Below, piece after piece: positions 1 to 11,438 of a DNA stretch of 64,000 nt (positions are counted from its first letter, which is position 1; the number at the start of each line of letters is the position of its first letter). Origin of the DNA: Trissonchulus latispiculum (lineage: Eukaryota > Nematoda > Enoplea > Enoplida > Ironidae). The notes below the pieces were generated by a model. The model was given only the letters and a program-made list of their open reading frames with translations, did no database searches and was not told the origin of the DNA. The stretch lies in contig JASAND010028680.1 of the NCBI GenBank assembly GCA_030248195.1, forward strand, positions 1-64,000, written 5' to 3'. The translations under genes were made by a program, and so were the position numbers.

Positions 1-2170
1 AAGGCTGTCCCTAACTAGTCTAGATGAATACGCAATAATTTATTAAACAATAACGGGTTCCGATATACTTTAGGAACAGTAACAGTAATGATAATAAAAC
101 AGTCAGACAGGGGCACTAGACAGTTAATGTTCAGTTCAGTTATTAACAAGTGTATCACAAGGTACAAAGTACCAGTGGTTGCTAACTCTTTTGGTAAATT
201 AATACTTTAAATTTGACTGATCTTGGGGGGGGGAAGATTAGTTATTATGTAAGTCTACCACTTATTTTTTCTTCTTTTCCTCTTTGCTTACTACAGCTAG
301 TAGGACCTAAAGTTCAATCTGGACTAACTTTGGGTTCCTCTTTTTTAAGGACCTAATAAAAGGGTAAAGTAAGGTAAGGGGGCCTGTTGGAAGTTTTGAA
401 GTTTAAATTAACTTGTTTACTCATCAAAACAAAAAATAAACAAATCAACAAGTAAAATAGAATTTAGGAATAAGATATAGCACTTCTGTTCCGGGAATGG
501 GTGAGCGGGCTTAGATCTGGTATTAAAGATTCTCGAGGAATCCCACAGATCTAAGGCGGCTATCGGACGGTGGAGAGTACAAACACAGAGGTCGGTCTAG
601 GCGGGGAGTTACCAGGAGATGCCCGAATTATAATTAATATAGTTTAATCTTTAATTTAATTATCTTCAAAGGATCGTCTTCCGACAGAACAGTTAGCTAT
701 TGATGAGCAAAGTCTAAACCAGAGACAGAAGGGGAGCGTCAGTCCCCAAACAGGAGGAGGTGAAGATAACAATTTGAGACATTTGAACGAGTTTCCTTGA
801 AAGATCAAAAGTAGAAATAATTCAAACAAAGTTCTGATTAGCTTTTTCTGGACGAGTTCACGACTGTTGGTTTAAACCGGCAAATGATCAGGTTCGGGTC
901 AACGGTGTCTCTGCCTTAACTGCTAATCAATAAGTTCCAACTCCAATGTACCTTCCGATTTGTCTGAACTGATTCCAAATCAATGACCAAAATAATCCAC
1001 TATTATCCAATTCAAATTATCTGAGTTCAATCTGCTTCTACTGACAATTACAGTCCTCAGGTCAATCCTCACAGTAATCACAGGACAGGTTCCAACTGAT
1101 CTGAATCTCGGCAGGACGAACTAGCGGTGAACCTGAATCAAATGGGTTAAAACCCATTAATACAGGATATGTGTGCGGGAATCAAACCCAGCCACCATTA
1201 CTCACTTTAAGTGGCTTTCCGTGATAAGAGTAGATATTTTGTTAATTTTGAATAATATTTGGCCGAAACGACTAAAAACAGCATATTTTGGACCAATTTA
1301 CAGTTGAGACGAAACTATTTTTGTGCTATTAGTTCGATATAAATGAATTTCAAGCAAACATTAATTTTTAGGCGATTTTCTGCCTTATGGTGCAGAAAAT
1401 CGCTGACACAACACGATTCCTTTGCAAATATTTGAGTTTTCTTTTAATTAGGCTTGAAAAGAGAACAGCAAGCGCCTAAGAGCAAGAAAGCACCCGTTTC
1501 CTGCACAAAACTAACACTTATTTATAAACATTCTCTTTCTTAAAATTGCTACTTTTCTGTGATTCATTAGAAGATGGTTCAAGACGATTTCTAATTCTTA
1601 CGTACTGACTGACATTATTATATTATCTAGCTATTATTTGTATATTATATTATACTGACATTATTATATTATCTAGCTATTATTTGTATATTTTCAGGTA
1701 TTGGTTATACTACTTAAGTGCTACTATTTACCATAGGTGCCATTCGAATCCATTGTTTAGTTTTAGATGCTGGTCAGTAATTGTAATTCAACATTTGCGA
1801 TCATGGCTGTCAGAGAATATCTGACGATATCACCTTTAATTTTGTGAATTACGAACTGGCATAAAAAGTTTGAGTAGAAGCGATAATGCTTATTACGAAA
1901 CTGCAAACCAGACCGGAATTGGTTATTTCATTAGTAAATACAAGCGAGAGCAAGAGTTATAGTTTAGTATTATTTTTCCGCGATGTTGGACCTTTGGGAA
2001 AACGATTAATGCGAACTTTTGATTTCATGATAAAGCTTGACATAAAAGTTTAGATAGTTTTACCAACATGTTACCGAAAACTACCAATTAGAATAAGTTT
2101 GGCCGTTTGGTTGACACAAACAAGTGAGGTCACGAATGGCACAGTCCTAGCTAATAAACATTCATACAAA
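1..2170 (-). repeat. beta repeat copy 1, diverged and cut by the window edge
   Basis: Non-coding repeat that aligns by eye with the beta copy at 19,269-22,330. Shared landmarks in the same order are a GTACCAG..GTTGC block near 168, a GTGAGC..GGTCGGTC block near 500-600, an AGAGACAGA..GGGG block near 720, and the palindrome ATGGGTTaaAACCCAT near 1,141 followed by a GTGCGGGAATC block. The sense is minus because the better preserved beta copies end in ATTACA in that direction. No ORF longer than background is present. The right boundary with alpha is not sharp here, and no tRNA-like head can be seen at the junction, unlike the other two junctions. Confidence 0.55.
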
Positions 2171-2214
2171 CCTAGCATACTTGCAAGATGGACCAGCACG
2201 GAGTCCTTATTTGC

Positions 2215-2259
2215 GATTCGTCCGCTCCTTGAGCATAGGACCACCTACGCGGACGAATC
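2215..2259 (+). repeat. nested hairpin in alpha copy 1
   Basis: Perfect 11-bp stem GATTCGTCCGC / GCGGACGAATC enclosing a second small stem TCCT / AGGA. The homologous place in copy 3 (22,750-22,786) has stem CATCCGT / ACGGATG and inner stem CCCT / AGGG, so both arms changed together. Confidence 0.8.
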
Positions 2260-3563
2260 GAGGACCAACTGGTAGTTACAGCCTATTCCGGGAGTCTCCG
2301 TGACTCTGAATTAAGCTAACTATGTGCATATCATAACGACACGACAATGGACACTCGCTCGCGCTGGCTAACATTCGCACATTCATTCAGGCGACCAGTT
2401 AACAGACACTTGTTCACAACTACGCAATCTTCCTGCCTAATATGAGAATTCTTTGGTAATTTCGGATGTACGAATCCCATGCGCCCGATGGGAATCGACC
2501 CGTCATTAAGTTCTTGAAATAATCCATACTGACAACGTTTCGGACCGATTACGACTTCTCTTTAACTTAATAACATTGGTTTTAAAACAACTATGATTTG
2601 AATGATCATTATTGGTAGTTTAGGTCAACACTTCAGTGTGCCAGTCATAGCATTCTGGATTATCCCAACTTTGCATCTCATATGGCACGCAGACACCCAA
2701 CTAACCCAATTAATGTACCGTTGGTTCTCAAGAATGTAATTTAACTGCTAGTTATTGTTGAACAATAATTATTAGGGTAAGAATGAGAGACATGAATTCA
2801 AAACCGATCAACATTAGTTGGGTAGGTTCTTAGCAACATTCATACAGGTGTGACAATCCTTGCAACCCCTATCGTACAAGGGGAGTTTCCGCAGGTTGCC
2901 GGTCAATCAGTCAGAACACTCACTCAACAAGCATACAAAACAAATATCAGCATTCATGCAAATCAGACATTCCTAAAAGTTAGTTAACTTCGGAACCTCA
3001 CGCTCCATGAGGGGTTTACCCGAGTAACCATTTTACGTAAATTTAGGGAAACATTCATACATTAGCTACATACGATTTTACTAAACATCTAGCTATCAAA
3101 ACACACTTGCTTAACTAACCCTAATTCTATGTGCATATTTGGTTTCTAAACTTTAAACTTTGTTAAACTCGGTTTAGGCTGTTGCAATTCTACAGAATTG
3201 CTTTATAAAAGAAATTTTGGTAAAAAAATTGAGCTATATAAGTTTGGTGGAACTTTGAAGAAAGTTGGAGGAAAGCCAGTGAGTATTAATTGCTCGGCAA
3301 TTATTACTAACAACAAAATTAAGTTAAACTAAATACACAGTAAATCGGAAACTACAGAAAGATGAGGAAGCCGGCCATTCCTCTCAGAAACTGCTTAATA
3401 ATTAAACAAGTAAAAGTGGTATCAACTCACAGTTTTAGGATGAACTTAAGCTGACCTATACGATTTTGACACCTAGCAATTTAGAAGCCGACCTAACGCT
3501 AAAATAAAGCATAGTACAAAACTGGTGTTTTAAAACAGCGCACTGTCTTTTGTAAAAGTCATG

Positions 3564-3586
3564 GCCGGCAACTCCTAGTTGCCGGC
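3564..3586. repeat. GCCGGC palindrome, alpha copy 1
   Basis: Stem GCCGGCAACT / AGTTGCCGGC around CCT. Copies 2 (17,409-17,431) and 3 (23,684-23,706) have GCCGGCAATT on the left arm with AATT on the right arm, a compensatory C:G to T:A change relative to this copy. Confidence 0.8.
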
Positions 3587-4454
3587 TGTGGGGAGAACAC
3601 TTCTGCTAGCTAACTTGTGAATTTCAGAGCCGTAATAAAGGGGCTCTCTAGCTCAAACTTAAGGGTGAGGTCCCACTCAAAATCCCGCTGAATACTACAA
3701 AAATAGACCCACAAAGTGACGAATAAAAAGGTAGAAACGAAAATAGAACCTTTTTGTGGTGAAAGGAATAATTTTGTGGCTGGGCTAGAAAGGCAAAAAG
3801 GATAAAAGAAAAGCGAAATGGACATGTCTCGTCCCTGTTTTAGAAATCATAAAATAATAACAACTAAGGGTTTAAGGAAAATCAAATCGGCTCGGAAGCC
3901 CGACATGCTATGGAACAAAAATATGGCCCAAAGGCCCACCATGCCATGGAAATAAAGATCGGCCAGAAGGCCTAAATACTGGCGGAAAACGGGGCATATA
4001 GACCCAAAAAATGTATATAAAAAAGGGTGGCGCGAAGTCCTGAAAAGCATTAAAAAAGGGCCAACCGGCCAAGATACAATTATACAAAATTTGGCCAAAA
4101 ATGGGCCACAATATAATTCCTAATTTTTTGTCCTATTGGCAGCAAAGGCCGGACATAAAAGGTCCATACGGCCACTCAGGTTGTTAGTGTTCGTGCGTTA
4201 ACTCAGTTCTTCCTTTTCTGGCCAGTGCGGGCCAGAAAAGGGTCCTTAGGTGCGTCCTATGGGGGGCGTGCATTGCTATTTTCCCGAGACACACCAGTGT
4301 CACGAGAAGCAATACACGCGGAGAATAGGGGACTTTTAACGACCGTCCACGGCCGAGTCTCAACGAACACTGATTGCAAATTTGAAACTTGGGGCGAGGG
4401 ACAGCTCACTGACAGCTTGTAATTAAGGCGGCTTTCTTTTAGTTTTGGGGAAAG

Positions 4455-4479
4455 CTTCTAGAAACTTCTAGAAGCTTCC
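4455..4479 (+). promoter_or_regulatory. heat-shock-element-like array, five contiguous pentamers
   Basis: The sequence reads cTTCt aGAAa cTTCt aGAAg cTTCc, five uninterrupted alternating nTTCn/nGAAn pentamers. Three contiguous pentamers are usually taken as a binding site for a heat-shock-factor trimer, so this is an unusually complete match. It also forms a near-perfect palindrome. The same relative position of alpha copies 2 and 3 holds weaker versions (16,774-16,788 and 24,391-24,410), which argues against chance. Function is inferred, not shown. Confidence 0.55.
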
Positions 4480-6042
4480 TATCTTTTACATATCCGGATC
4501 CAGGCTCTGTTCGGCCTGGGTACCAGTTGAGGGGTCAAATTAATGATAATGGGGAAATATTGCCCCCAACTGGCTACCTTTTTGATGAATTTTGGGGTCG
4601 AAACTTGGGCGAATTTTATAAAAGTTTGGGTTTACTCTTGGCCGAAAACAAAGCGTGCCGGTCATTTATCTTCGGCAACAATTGTTCCTTGCTACTGGAA
4701 ACTCCCTGTTTCCAACAAGTCGAAAGCAAGAAGTCCTGAGCAAGGAGGAAGATAAAACAGGAAAAGATAACAAAAATATGCACATAGTTATTTTTTTACG
4801 TAAATTCTAGCTAAAGAAAAATTATATTAATGAATTCTACGTACTTAACTACCTAGATTTAATTTCTTTTCTTTTAATTTAATTTATTTTTGAGGCAACT
4901 AGGCCCCCTTCAAACCAATAGGATATAGGAAAGGTGTATACTAACTCTCTTTTCGAGAGGCAATTCTCCTGCTGGACTAAAGGCCAGCCCAAAGTTCATG
5001 TGAGGACAGCCTTCCAGACAATATGACTGGAGTTAACACAAAGGTTACGTAAGTCTTAGTTAAGTTACACCTTTTTAGAAAAACTAAAATTACGAAATGG
5101 CAAACATTTCACTAAAACATTTTTGACCATAACTTTCTTAATTTTGGGAGTTGAGAGATAAAATTTACATTTTTGGAATCAGCGACGAATTGCCTTTCGA
5201 TTAAGCCCATGTTGTGTTTCCACATAAAATTTCGATTATTACGTAATTACTACCTAATTAACACTAAATAACCCCAATTAAGAATTTTAACTCATATTAG
5301 TACTAAGTTAAGCTAATTAACCGTCAAAAATGGGGAATTAATGTTAAACAACGTTAAACATACCTACCTACGTCTAAATACAACTACCTATGCATTCGTA
5401 ACTACATGTTATTACTAATTAAGACTAATTCCACATGATAACTACCGTATACCAGTGAACCATCTTCATATGACTATGTTTTAATGATAGATTAAAATTT
5501 GTTGTTTGTTAATGGAGAAAAATTACACGTCTTCATTGGTAATATTGAGACCTCTTCTACTGGTTTTGGGTGGTCGATGATAATGCATAAGTTGTCTAAG
5601 ATTGGATCCTAATGAAGAGGCACCCGCTCTTCATTAAAGTGTAGATAATTGCGATTATTATCTGCTTGGGGATAACAAGATCCAAATGAAAAGGCACCCG
5701 CTTTTCACAAGGAAGCAATATTAGGGAATTTCCACTCAGACCACCTAACTGACTATTATGTGTGTCAATTTATGATGTTGTTCTTCTTGTATTAATGATA
5801 CCCTGCTCTTATAATGCGAATTTAGCTAATCTTCCCTTTCATTTCCCGAAGAATTAATTATGTTTTAGAGATTGGCAACCCTGTTCTTAATTACATATAA
5901 ATACAAATACAGCTTGGACGTTCATTCATACAAGATACGATCATGAGAACCTTTAACTCAGGCCATTTTCGAGTGGCCATTGATTAAATCCTTCTTTTTG
6001 AGTTATTTCTTCAAAACCTGATTTTTTATTTAACCAATTCCA

Positions 6043-7850
6043 TTACATGGGTACGCCAGGATATCCACTCTGGTTGCGGAAACTGACAGTAGATGTAGGT
6101 TGAGGCATTGCTTGAGGACCAGCTGTGGCGGGTTCACGAATACCAGGATTCAAAGAATTGTCCTGAAACAAAGAATCTGAATTAGCTGTGAACACAGTAG
6201 TAGAAACATTAGTCATGGTTTGTGATGCTAGAGTTGGTTCTGGCAACAGAGCTTTACGAGTACGTGGTATGACGGTCTCCAGCTGTAAGACATGTTTATC
6301 ATGTAGCGTAGATACCGCTGACGCTTCGAGAGCAAAGGTTTGCTGCGATATGTCGGCTGGTTTCGCGCTTTGATTAACAGCTACGTGGGAGTCGGATGTG
6401 CGAACATCATTCGACTTCGAGCCGACAACCATGCATGAAGACACTTTTACACGGTCACTTGCATTGTCAGCGTTAGAAGTTGTACCTACTTGTACAGACT
6501 TTAGTGCTTTCTCAAGGCTTGCAACAGGAGTACTAACTACATGGTGTATTAGATTTATTGCTTACTTTATCTGATACAGCCAAAGGCTGGTAACAACGTT
6601 GCTGTCTTCGAGCACGTGAGCAGCTGTCTTGACAGGGTGCTGCTTCAGCCACCTATCGCATTTTGTATTCGGCAATCGTGAGCTTTCTGTTGCATCCTTC
6701 CAGTGCTGGTATAGAACATGACCATATATCCAGTAGAACCCTTGTGCCTTTCGGTGACAGATGGAGACAATCTTGAAACAACTTTGGGTTCAAGTTCAGC
6801 TGCTTGCGATACTGTAGGTCAAGATGTTGCGAAGAATTTTCATGGTCGCCCTCCGGTCCAAGGAACGGGCGCTCCGGGACAGGCAGAACCGAAACCCAGC
6901 TTCGTAGCACTTGTCGTCCAAGAATTGGTCGAATGCAGCATAGGTTTTCGCAGGTAATCGGAATTGCGTCTGCGGGATGATGGAGACCACGTACACGCGA
7001 TCTGCCACTGATCCGAGGCATTGACGTAAAACATCGAATGCTTCTTCCCAATTTTGGCGACTTCCGAGAATTTCCAGTGTGGCTAGATTAACAATAATGA
7101 ATTGATAGTTCCGTGGGGCAATGCTTCGCTCTTTCAGTAGTCGCGGTAGGTCTGCCATCTTCGCTTCTTTCTGAATAGCTAAATCACAACACTCGAGCCA
7201 GGCGAGGTGCTTCATCAAAGAATTGGAAAAAATCAGTCCAATCCTATCTGGATGAGGAAGGATAGCTTTGGAGCACAAATGTTTCCAACTGTAGGACATT
7301 GGCGGAATTGCATCTGAAATTTGCAATTGCCCCCAAAATTTTCTAATGAGTTCTCTATGGTGATTCACACTTCTCCAGTTTTCCTGCGTAGTCGTCATGG
7401 AGTAATTGGTTGGAGCGCCTGTTTGCCAAAACAAATCATTGCCGCAAGCAACGAAAACGGTCGATTGCGAACAATTATCGAAAAACAGATGTAACGCTTC
7501 GGATTGCTGATAAATCAAATGGAGCAATGCCAGTCGGATTTTGTCTCGGGCAAGTGTCCAGGCAGGACATGAAGAAAGCTTCAGTCTGCGGACGCTGTCT
7601 CTGAACTTGACGATGCCACATGCTTTTCCCGTTTGAAGGATCTGATCTGCCATTTGAGACAATCCCATTTGGATTAGTTGAATAAACACAAGGCACTGCT
7701 GTAAACACCAGAACTTGTACGTCGTTTGCGGCAGGGAAATTCACAGTTGTAGTTGATTGATGCAGGACATTGATGGTCGGTAACATTGACATTGTTGGAG
7801 AAAGAAACCATTTTCGCAGACGGATTGGTTAGTTGCTGCTGTTGATTCAT
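6043..7850 (-). pseudogene. degenerate accessory ORF with weak SGNH-hydrolase-like features
   Basis: Minus-strand coding-like block in several frames. An ATG at 7,848-7,850 opens a Gln/Asn-rich start. Frame changes follow near 7,690, and the longest open stretch is 7,689-6,796 (297 residues if read from a non-ATG codon). A final ORF runs 6,444-6,043 and stops exactly in the TGTAAT of the alpha boundary. In the long stretch I see an FSNS where SGNH enzymes have a GDS block, a later hydrophobic strand IIVNLATLEIL resembling the block carrying G-x-N-D, and VYVVSIIPQ followed by a variable tail, an order seen in GDSL/SGNH esterases. The catalytic residues are not convincingly present, so an active enzyme is unlikely. 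It lies downstream of integrase on the same strand and may be an accessory ORF of the retroelement. The assignment is a weak inference. Confidence 0.35.
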
Positions 7851-8150
7851 CTTAGATAGTACAAGGTGACTTTTTATACAGGAATTGTAGATAATTAATA
7901 ATGTTCATTTAATAATGGATATGGAAAGGTAAAGATTGAATTCTCAAGTAAACAATTTTTGGTGCTGGCCTAGAATCAGTTAATCTGCATAACTAAGGCA
8001 TCATATTTTAAACGGCTTCAAGTCAGGCTGTAGTCAAGGGACTTTGAAGATGTTTAAATCAGTGAATACAGCTCATTCTGGTGAACAAGATAACAAGGTT
8101 ACATTACAAGCAATAAAATGAACTGATTCGGCAAAAATTATCGCGATAAC
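7851..8150. other. no recognisable feature
   Basis: AT-rich stretch between the accessory ORF and the ATCAGTAA block. No ORF, no tandem repeat and no obvious terminal repeat was seen. Confidence 0.5.
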
Positions 8151-8154
8151 GTAA

Positions 8155-8424
8155 ATAATCAGTGAACGAACACTGATGGCAATTTACTGATAAATTATCA
8201 CTAAACAGTAATCAGTAAAGTGCTATATGCAACGTTTACTAATAGTTCACTGATAATTTCACTGATAATTCACTGATTACAAATTACTGATTACTGATGG
8301 TAATCAGTAATACAAATTACTGATTACTGATGGTAATCAGTAAATTTTATGCAACGGAATTTACTGTTTTCTGATTACTGATTACTAATTAATCAGTAAT
8401 CAGTGTTTTATGCAACGGGGCCCT
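8155..8424. repeat. ATCAGTAA palindrome block that truncates integrase
   Basis: Dense direct and inverted copies of TGATTACTGAT / ATCAGTAATCA, including two near-identical copies of AAATTACTGATTACTGATGG around 8,281-8,341, and three copies of (T)ATGCAACG near 8,226, 8,347 and 8,410. It joins the integrase reading frame directly after the NGQ of the conserved YHPxxNGQ motif. It looks like the end of a small palindromic transposable element, but the other terminus could not be placed. Confidence 0.6.
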
Positions 8425-8957
8425 GACCATTGCATTCAGGGTGGTAGGACGTCGTGTTTACCTTACGAATGCGAAACAGGTTACATACTTCCTTTACAAT
8501 AGCTGATAAAAAATTGGTTCCTTTATCCGAAACTAGCGTTTCTGGCGGACCATAGCGACAAATAATATTGTCGAATAGGTGTCTTGCTATTGTTTCTGCT
8601 TTTTGATCCGGTATAGCAAAAGCTTCCGGGAATTTCGTGAAAGAATCAACAAATTCCAGAAGATACCTATTACCGGTTTCCGTTACCGTAAGTGGTCCTG
8701 CTACATCCACGTGCAATCAAACCCATGGACCAGATGGTTCGATAGGGACCAGTGGAGCTTTAGGTAGCTTGTTTGCGTTATGATTTTTAGCGCACTGTAA
8801 ACAGGAGCTCACATAATGTTTAATGTAGCCACAAAACTGCGGCCAAATATATCGTTGCTTGATACGTTGATAAGTTTTGTCAAACCCTAAGCGTCCTTCC
8901 AAGGAAGAGTCGTGGTAAGCTTGGAGAATAGTTTCTCTCAAATTTCGAGGGACGACT
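8408..8957 (-). pseudogene. pol: integrase fragment of the gypsy-type element
   Basis: Continues pol after RNase H across a frameshift near 8,957. The N-terminal zinc-binding region keeps YHDSS and the CLQC pair, but the second His is replaced, with GRLG where GHLG is usual. An in-frame TGA at 8,717-8,719 lies just before the first core strand. The core shows the first catalytic Asp in HVDVAG and the second in SDKGTNF. The frame then reaches YHPECNGQ and ends in foreign sequence, so the third catalytic residue (Glu) and the whole C-terminal domain are missing. Integration activity is impossible for this copy. Confidence 0.85.
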
Positions 8958-9891
8958 ACTTGCTGGGCAAATCTGCCGGAATTTGACCTTTATAAATAAG
9001 AACTTTGTCGTTAGTTAATTTACATTTTCTGGCGAAATTTTGAAGCTGTTTTGGTAGAGTGCTAATGTCCTTACGTTTATTTAGAACTTCAATTGTCATT
9101 GAGAGTTCGTCATCTTGCAGTTGTTCAGACAAGAGTACAATGCGAGTAGGAATGGCGTCAATAGTCGCACACATTCTACTCAATGCATCTGCATTAGCAT
9201 TAGGTTTTCCGGGTCTATAGTCTATTTCAAAATCGTAATTTTGCAAAATCATCGCTCAGCGAGCTAAACGTGGGGCAGGATTCTTCACCGTAAGCAACCA
9301 TTTTAAAAGTTGGCAATCTGACACAATTTTAATTTTTTGACCATACAGGCAACATCTGAAATGTTCTATGCTCCATACAACTGCAAGGGCTTCCTGTTCG
9401 ACAGAAGGGTACTTTCGCTCATGCTTGTTCAAAGAACGACTAGCATATGCAATTACATGTACTTTGCCATTGTGGATTTGACTCAATACGCTGCCGATAC
9501 CGGTTCCACTTGCATCACCGTGGATGACAAATTGTTTAGTGAAATCGGGAAAGGCAAGCACAGGTTCGGTGCATAGCGTGTTTCTCAGGGTATAAAAGGC
9601 ACTCGTGCAATCCGCTGTCCAGTTAAAGCTAGTTTTTCTGAGCAGTGTATTTAGCGGTTCAGTAATTAGAGCGAAATCACGAATAAATTTACGGTAGTAT
9701 GAAGCTAAGCCCAAAAACCTTCGAAGATCGGATACATTTTTCGGTTGAGGGTATTCGGAAATTGCTTGAGTTTTAGTCGGATCTGGTTTTGTATCCTCAG
9801 CAGAGACGACATGAAATGTTACTGAAGACATGGCGAAACTGCACTTTTTCGGTTTTAATTTCAAGTTAAGTTTTTGTAGACGCTGCAGCAC
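8956..9891 (-). pseudogene. pol: RT thumb, RNase H and connection region of gypsy-type pol
   Basis: The first part ends the RT domain, with a typical LRRFLGLASYYRKFI thumb motif. RNase H follows and still has its acidic residues in HGDASGTG, EQEAL and SDCQ, together with the usual AYASRSLNKHERKYPS context. One in-frame TGA at 9,256-9,258 stands where Ty3/gypsy proteins usually have Trp in an RW-x-x-LQ-x-YDFEI context. The frame continues past it with FEIDYRPGKPNANADALSRM, a hallmark of the end of gypsy RNase H. The second part ends with a stop near 8,956. Confidence 0.88.
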
Positions 9892-10640
9892 GGAATGAAT
9901 GTCAGCGACGTGCTGATCAAAATTTTGGCTATATATTAAAATGTCGTTTAAGTAGCAGAGACAAATTTTATAGTTTAGACCGGACAGGTGTAAAGTCCAT
10001 TAGACGCTCAAAAGTGGCTGGTGCATTAACCAGACCATAAGGCATGCAGTTGAATTCCCAAAGACCCATGAACGAGGAGAAAGCTGTTTTATCCCTTGAA
10101 GCGGGGTCCATTTCAACTTGCCAATATCCCGAGCACAGGTCAATAGTTGAAAAATACCTGGTATTTCTTAATGAGTCCAGGAGTCTATCAATCTATCAAT
10201 TCTGGGTAAAGGATATGTATCGATCTTAGTTATCTTATTCAAAGCACGGCAATCGACGCAGAATCTGTCGGTGCCGTCTTTCCTTTTGACAATCATGATG
10301 GGACTAGCCCATGGTGACGTGCTTGGTCTTATAATATTTTTCTCCTGCATGTCGCTTATGTGCTTTCGAATGATTTCCTCTTGTTTGTACGGAATCCTGT
10401 AAGGCTGTCTCTTCATAATGGGTAAGCATCACCAGTATCGATTTAATGGCGAACAGCATTAGTTCTACCAAAATCGTAAGTCGAACTGGCTATTGCATTT
10501 ATATTTTGCTTAAGACAGTTTTTAAGCTTTTCCCTTTGTTGCGGTGAAATGTGCTTTTGGTCTAGCTCAATTTCATCTAAAATTTTAAATCTATCATCTA
10601 TATTGATTCCTTTTGGTAGCACTGAGTATACAATTGTGTT
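9892..10640 (-). pseudogene. pol: reverse transcriptase domain of gypsy-type pol
   Basis: The fingers begin with [19 protein letters not shown] and continue to [18 protein letters not shown] direct 8-bp duplication of CTATCAAT at about 10,186-10,201 shifts the frame. After it the FSTIDLCSGYWQV and MPYGLVNAPATFERLM motifs follow. A further frameshift lies near 10,000. The catalytic box at 9,943-9,954 reads YLND instead of YLDD, an Asp to Asn change in the metal-binding pair. Upstream, about 10,640-10,420, is the acidic linker that joins protease and RT, with a stop near 10,440. Confidence 0.88.
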
Positions 10641-10649
10641 AGGAATCGT

Positions 10650-11430
10650 TTATAAGTGTCCAACTATGGTTCCAGCCCGTAACACAATCGGAGCTTGGTG
10701 TGGGTTTACTAAACGTATAGGGATGCTTTCATCTTTTGGCCGAACTAAGGTGCGTGCTGCCATAGCAGTATACTTATTTTGAAGGGATGGGCTGTGCTCG
10801 AACAAATATTCTTGCTGCACCAAGCCTTGCCCTACGTAACCTGCCAATAGCATCTCTGTTCGTGGAAAAACTGTTATGTCTGTGGGGAGTCGTACATCGC
10901 CATTTCGTCTAACTCGTGTGGTCGCGTTCAAGAAAGGCAGTCTTTCTCCACCAATTTTGAGCTGTGGCTTAGAAAAGTCGATGTATAGTGGGCCAACCCT
11001 GGAGAGAAAGTCTCTGCCAATAATGCAATCAATTGCAGGGTTAGGTACCACGTGTACCGTATGACTGAACTCTTTTGTTCCGACTCGGAAGACCACTGCC
11101 AATGCTCCCAACAACATAAGGCCATGTCCTGATGCAGAGAAGGCTTTTGTTAGGGGTTCCTTCATCTCCTCCCCAATATTTTTCTGTATACGTCCGTATC
11201 TGTTTCTGTAAAGTCAAGAATAATCCAGTGTCTATCAAGGCGGTGCACTTCCGCTTGTTGAGCTATATTTCCGTTACTGGTGGTGGACTGAGCTCTGATT
11301 CAGCATTGCAATTTGTTTCCGTGGCCAAATATTATCGTTCGATGTTGTGTGAGGTGTAAAGTTTTCTTCGGCATCAATACTTTCTTCTTTTTGCTTGTGA
11401 CCAATAACATAGGATCTGTCATCATCATCA
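10650..11430 (-). pseudogene. pol: aspartic protease region of gypsy-type pol
   Basis: The active-site ALIDTG is encoded around 11,224-11,238, preceded by an acidic, low-complexity linker that starts right after the stop of the glycoprotein-like ORF at 11,439. A frameshift occurs near 11,195. The second frame carries the hydrophobic strands and the conserved CIIGRDFL at about 11,004-11,027, which completes the retropepsin fold. An in-frame TAG precedes the active site near 11,262. Spacing between DTG and IIGRDFL is normal for a retropepsin of about 100 residues. The C-terminal part leads into the RT linker. Confidence 0.8.
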
Positions 11431-11438
11431 ATGGTCGC

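Larger units (their letters stand above)
2180..6047 (+). repeat. alpha repeat copy 1 (LTR-like, inverted relative to copy 2)
   Basis: Long non-coding repeat colinear with alpha copy 3 (22,331-26,118). Matching landmarks are a nested hairpin at 2,215-2,259, an AAGGGGAGTTT block near 2,877, the GTAAATTT block near 3,037, an AATTGCTCGGCAATT palindrome near 3,288, a CCGGCCATTCC block near 3,372, the GCCGGC palindrome at 3,564-3,586, heat-shock-like elements at 4,455-4,479, a CTTGGACGTTCA block near 5,912, and the terminal ATTACA at 6,042-6,047. It is clearly diverged, so it is older than copies 3 and 4. It abuts the minus-strand ORF block starting at 6,043. If alpha is an LTR, this copy points the wrong way to be the 3' partner of copy 2. 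Confidence 0.6.

Noticed and set aside
4225..4422. 65-residue plus-strand ORF
   Set aside because: Lies in the non-coding alpha repeat and is not preserved as an ORF in the other alpha copies.
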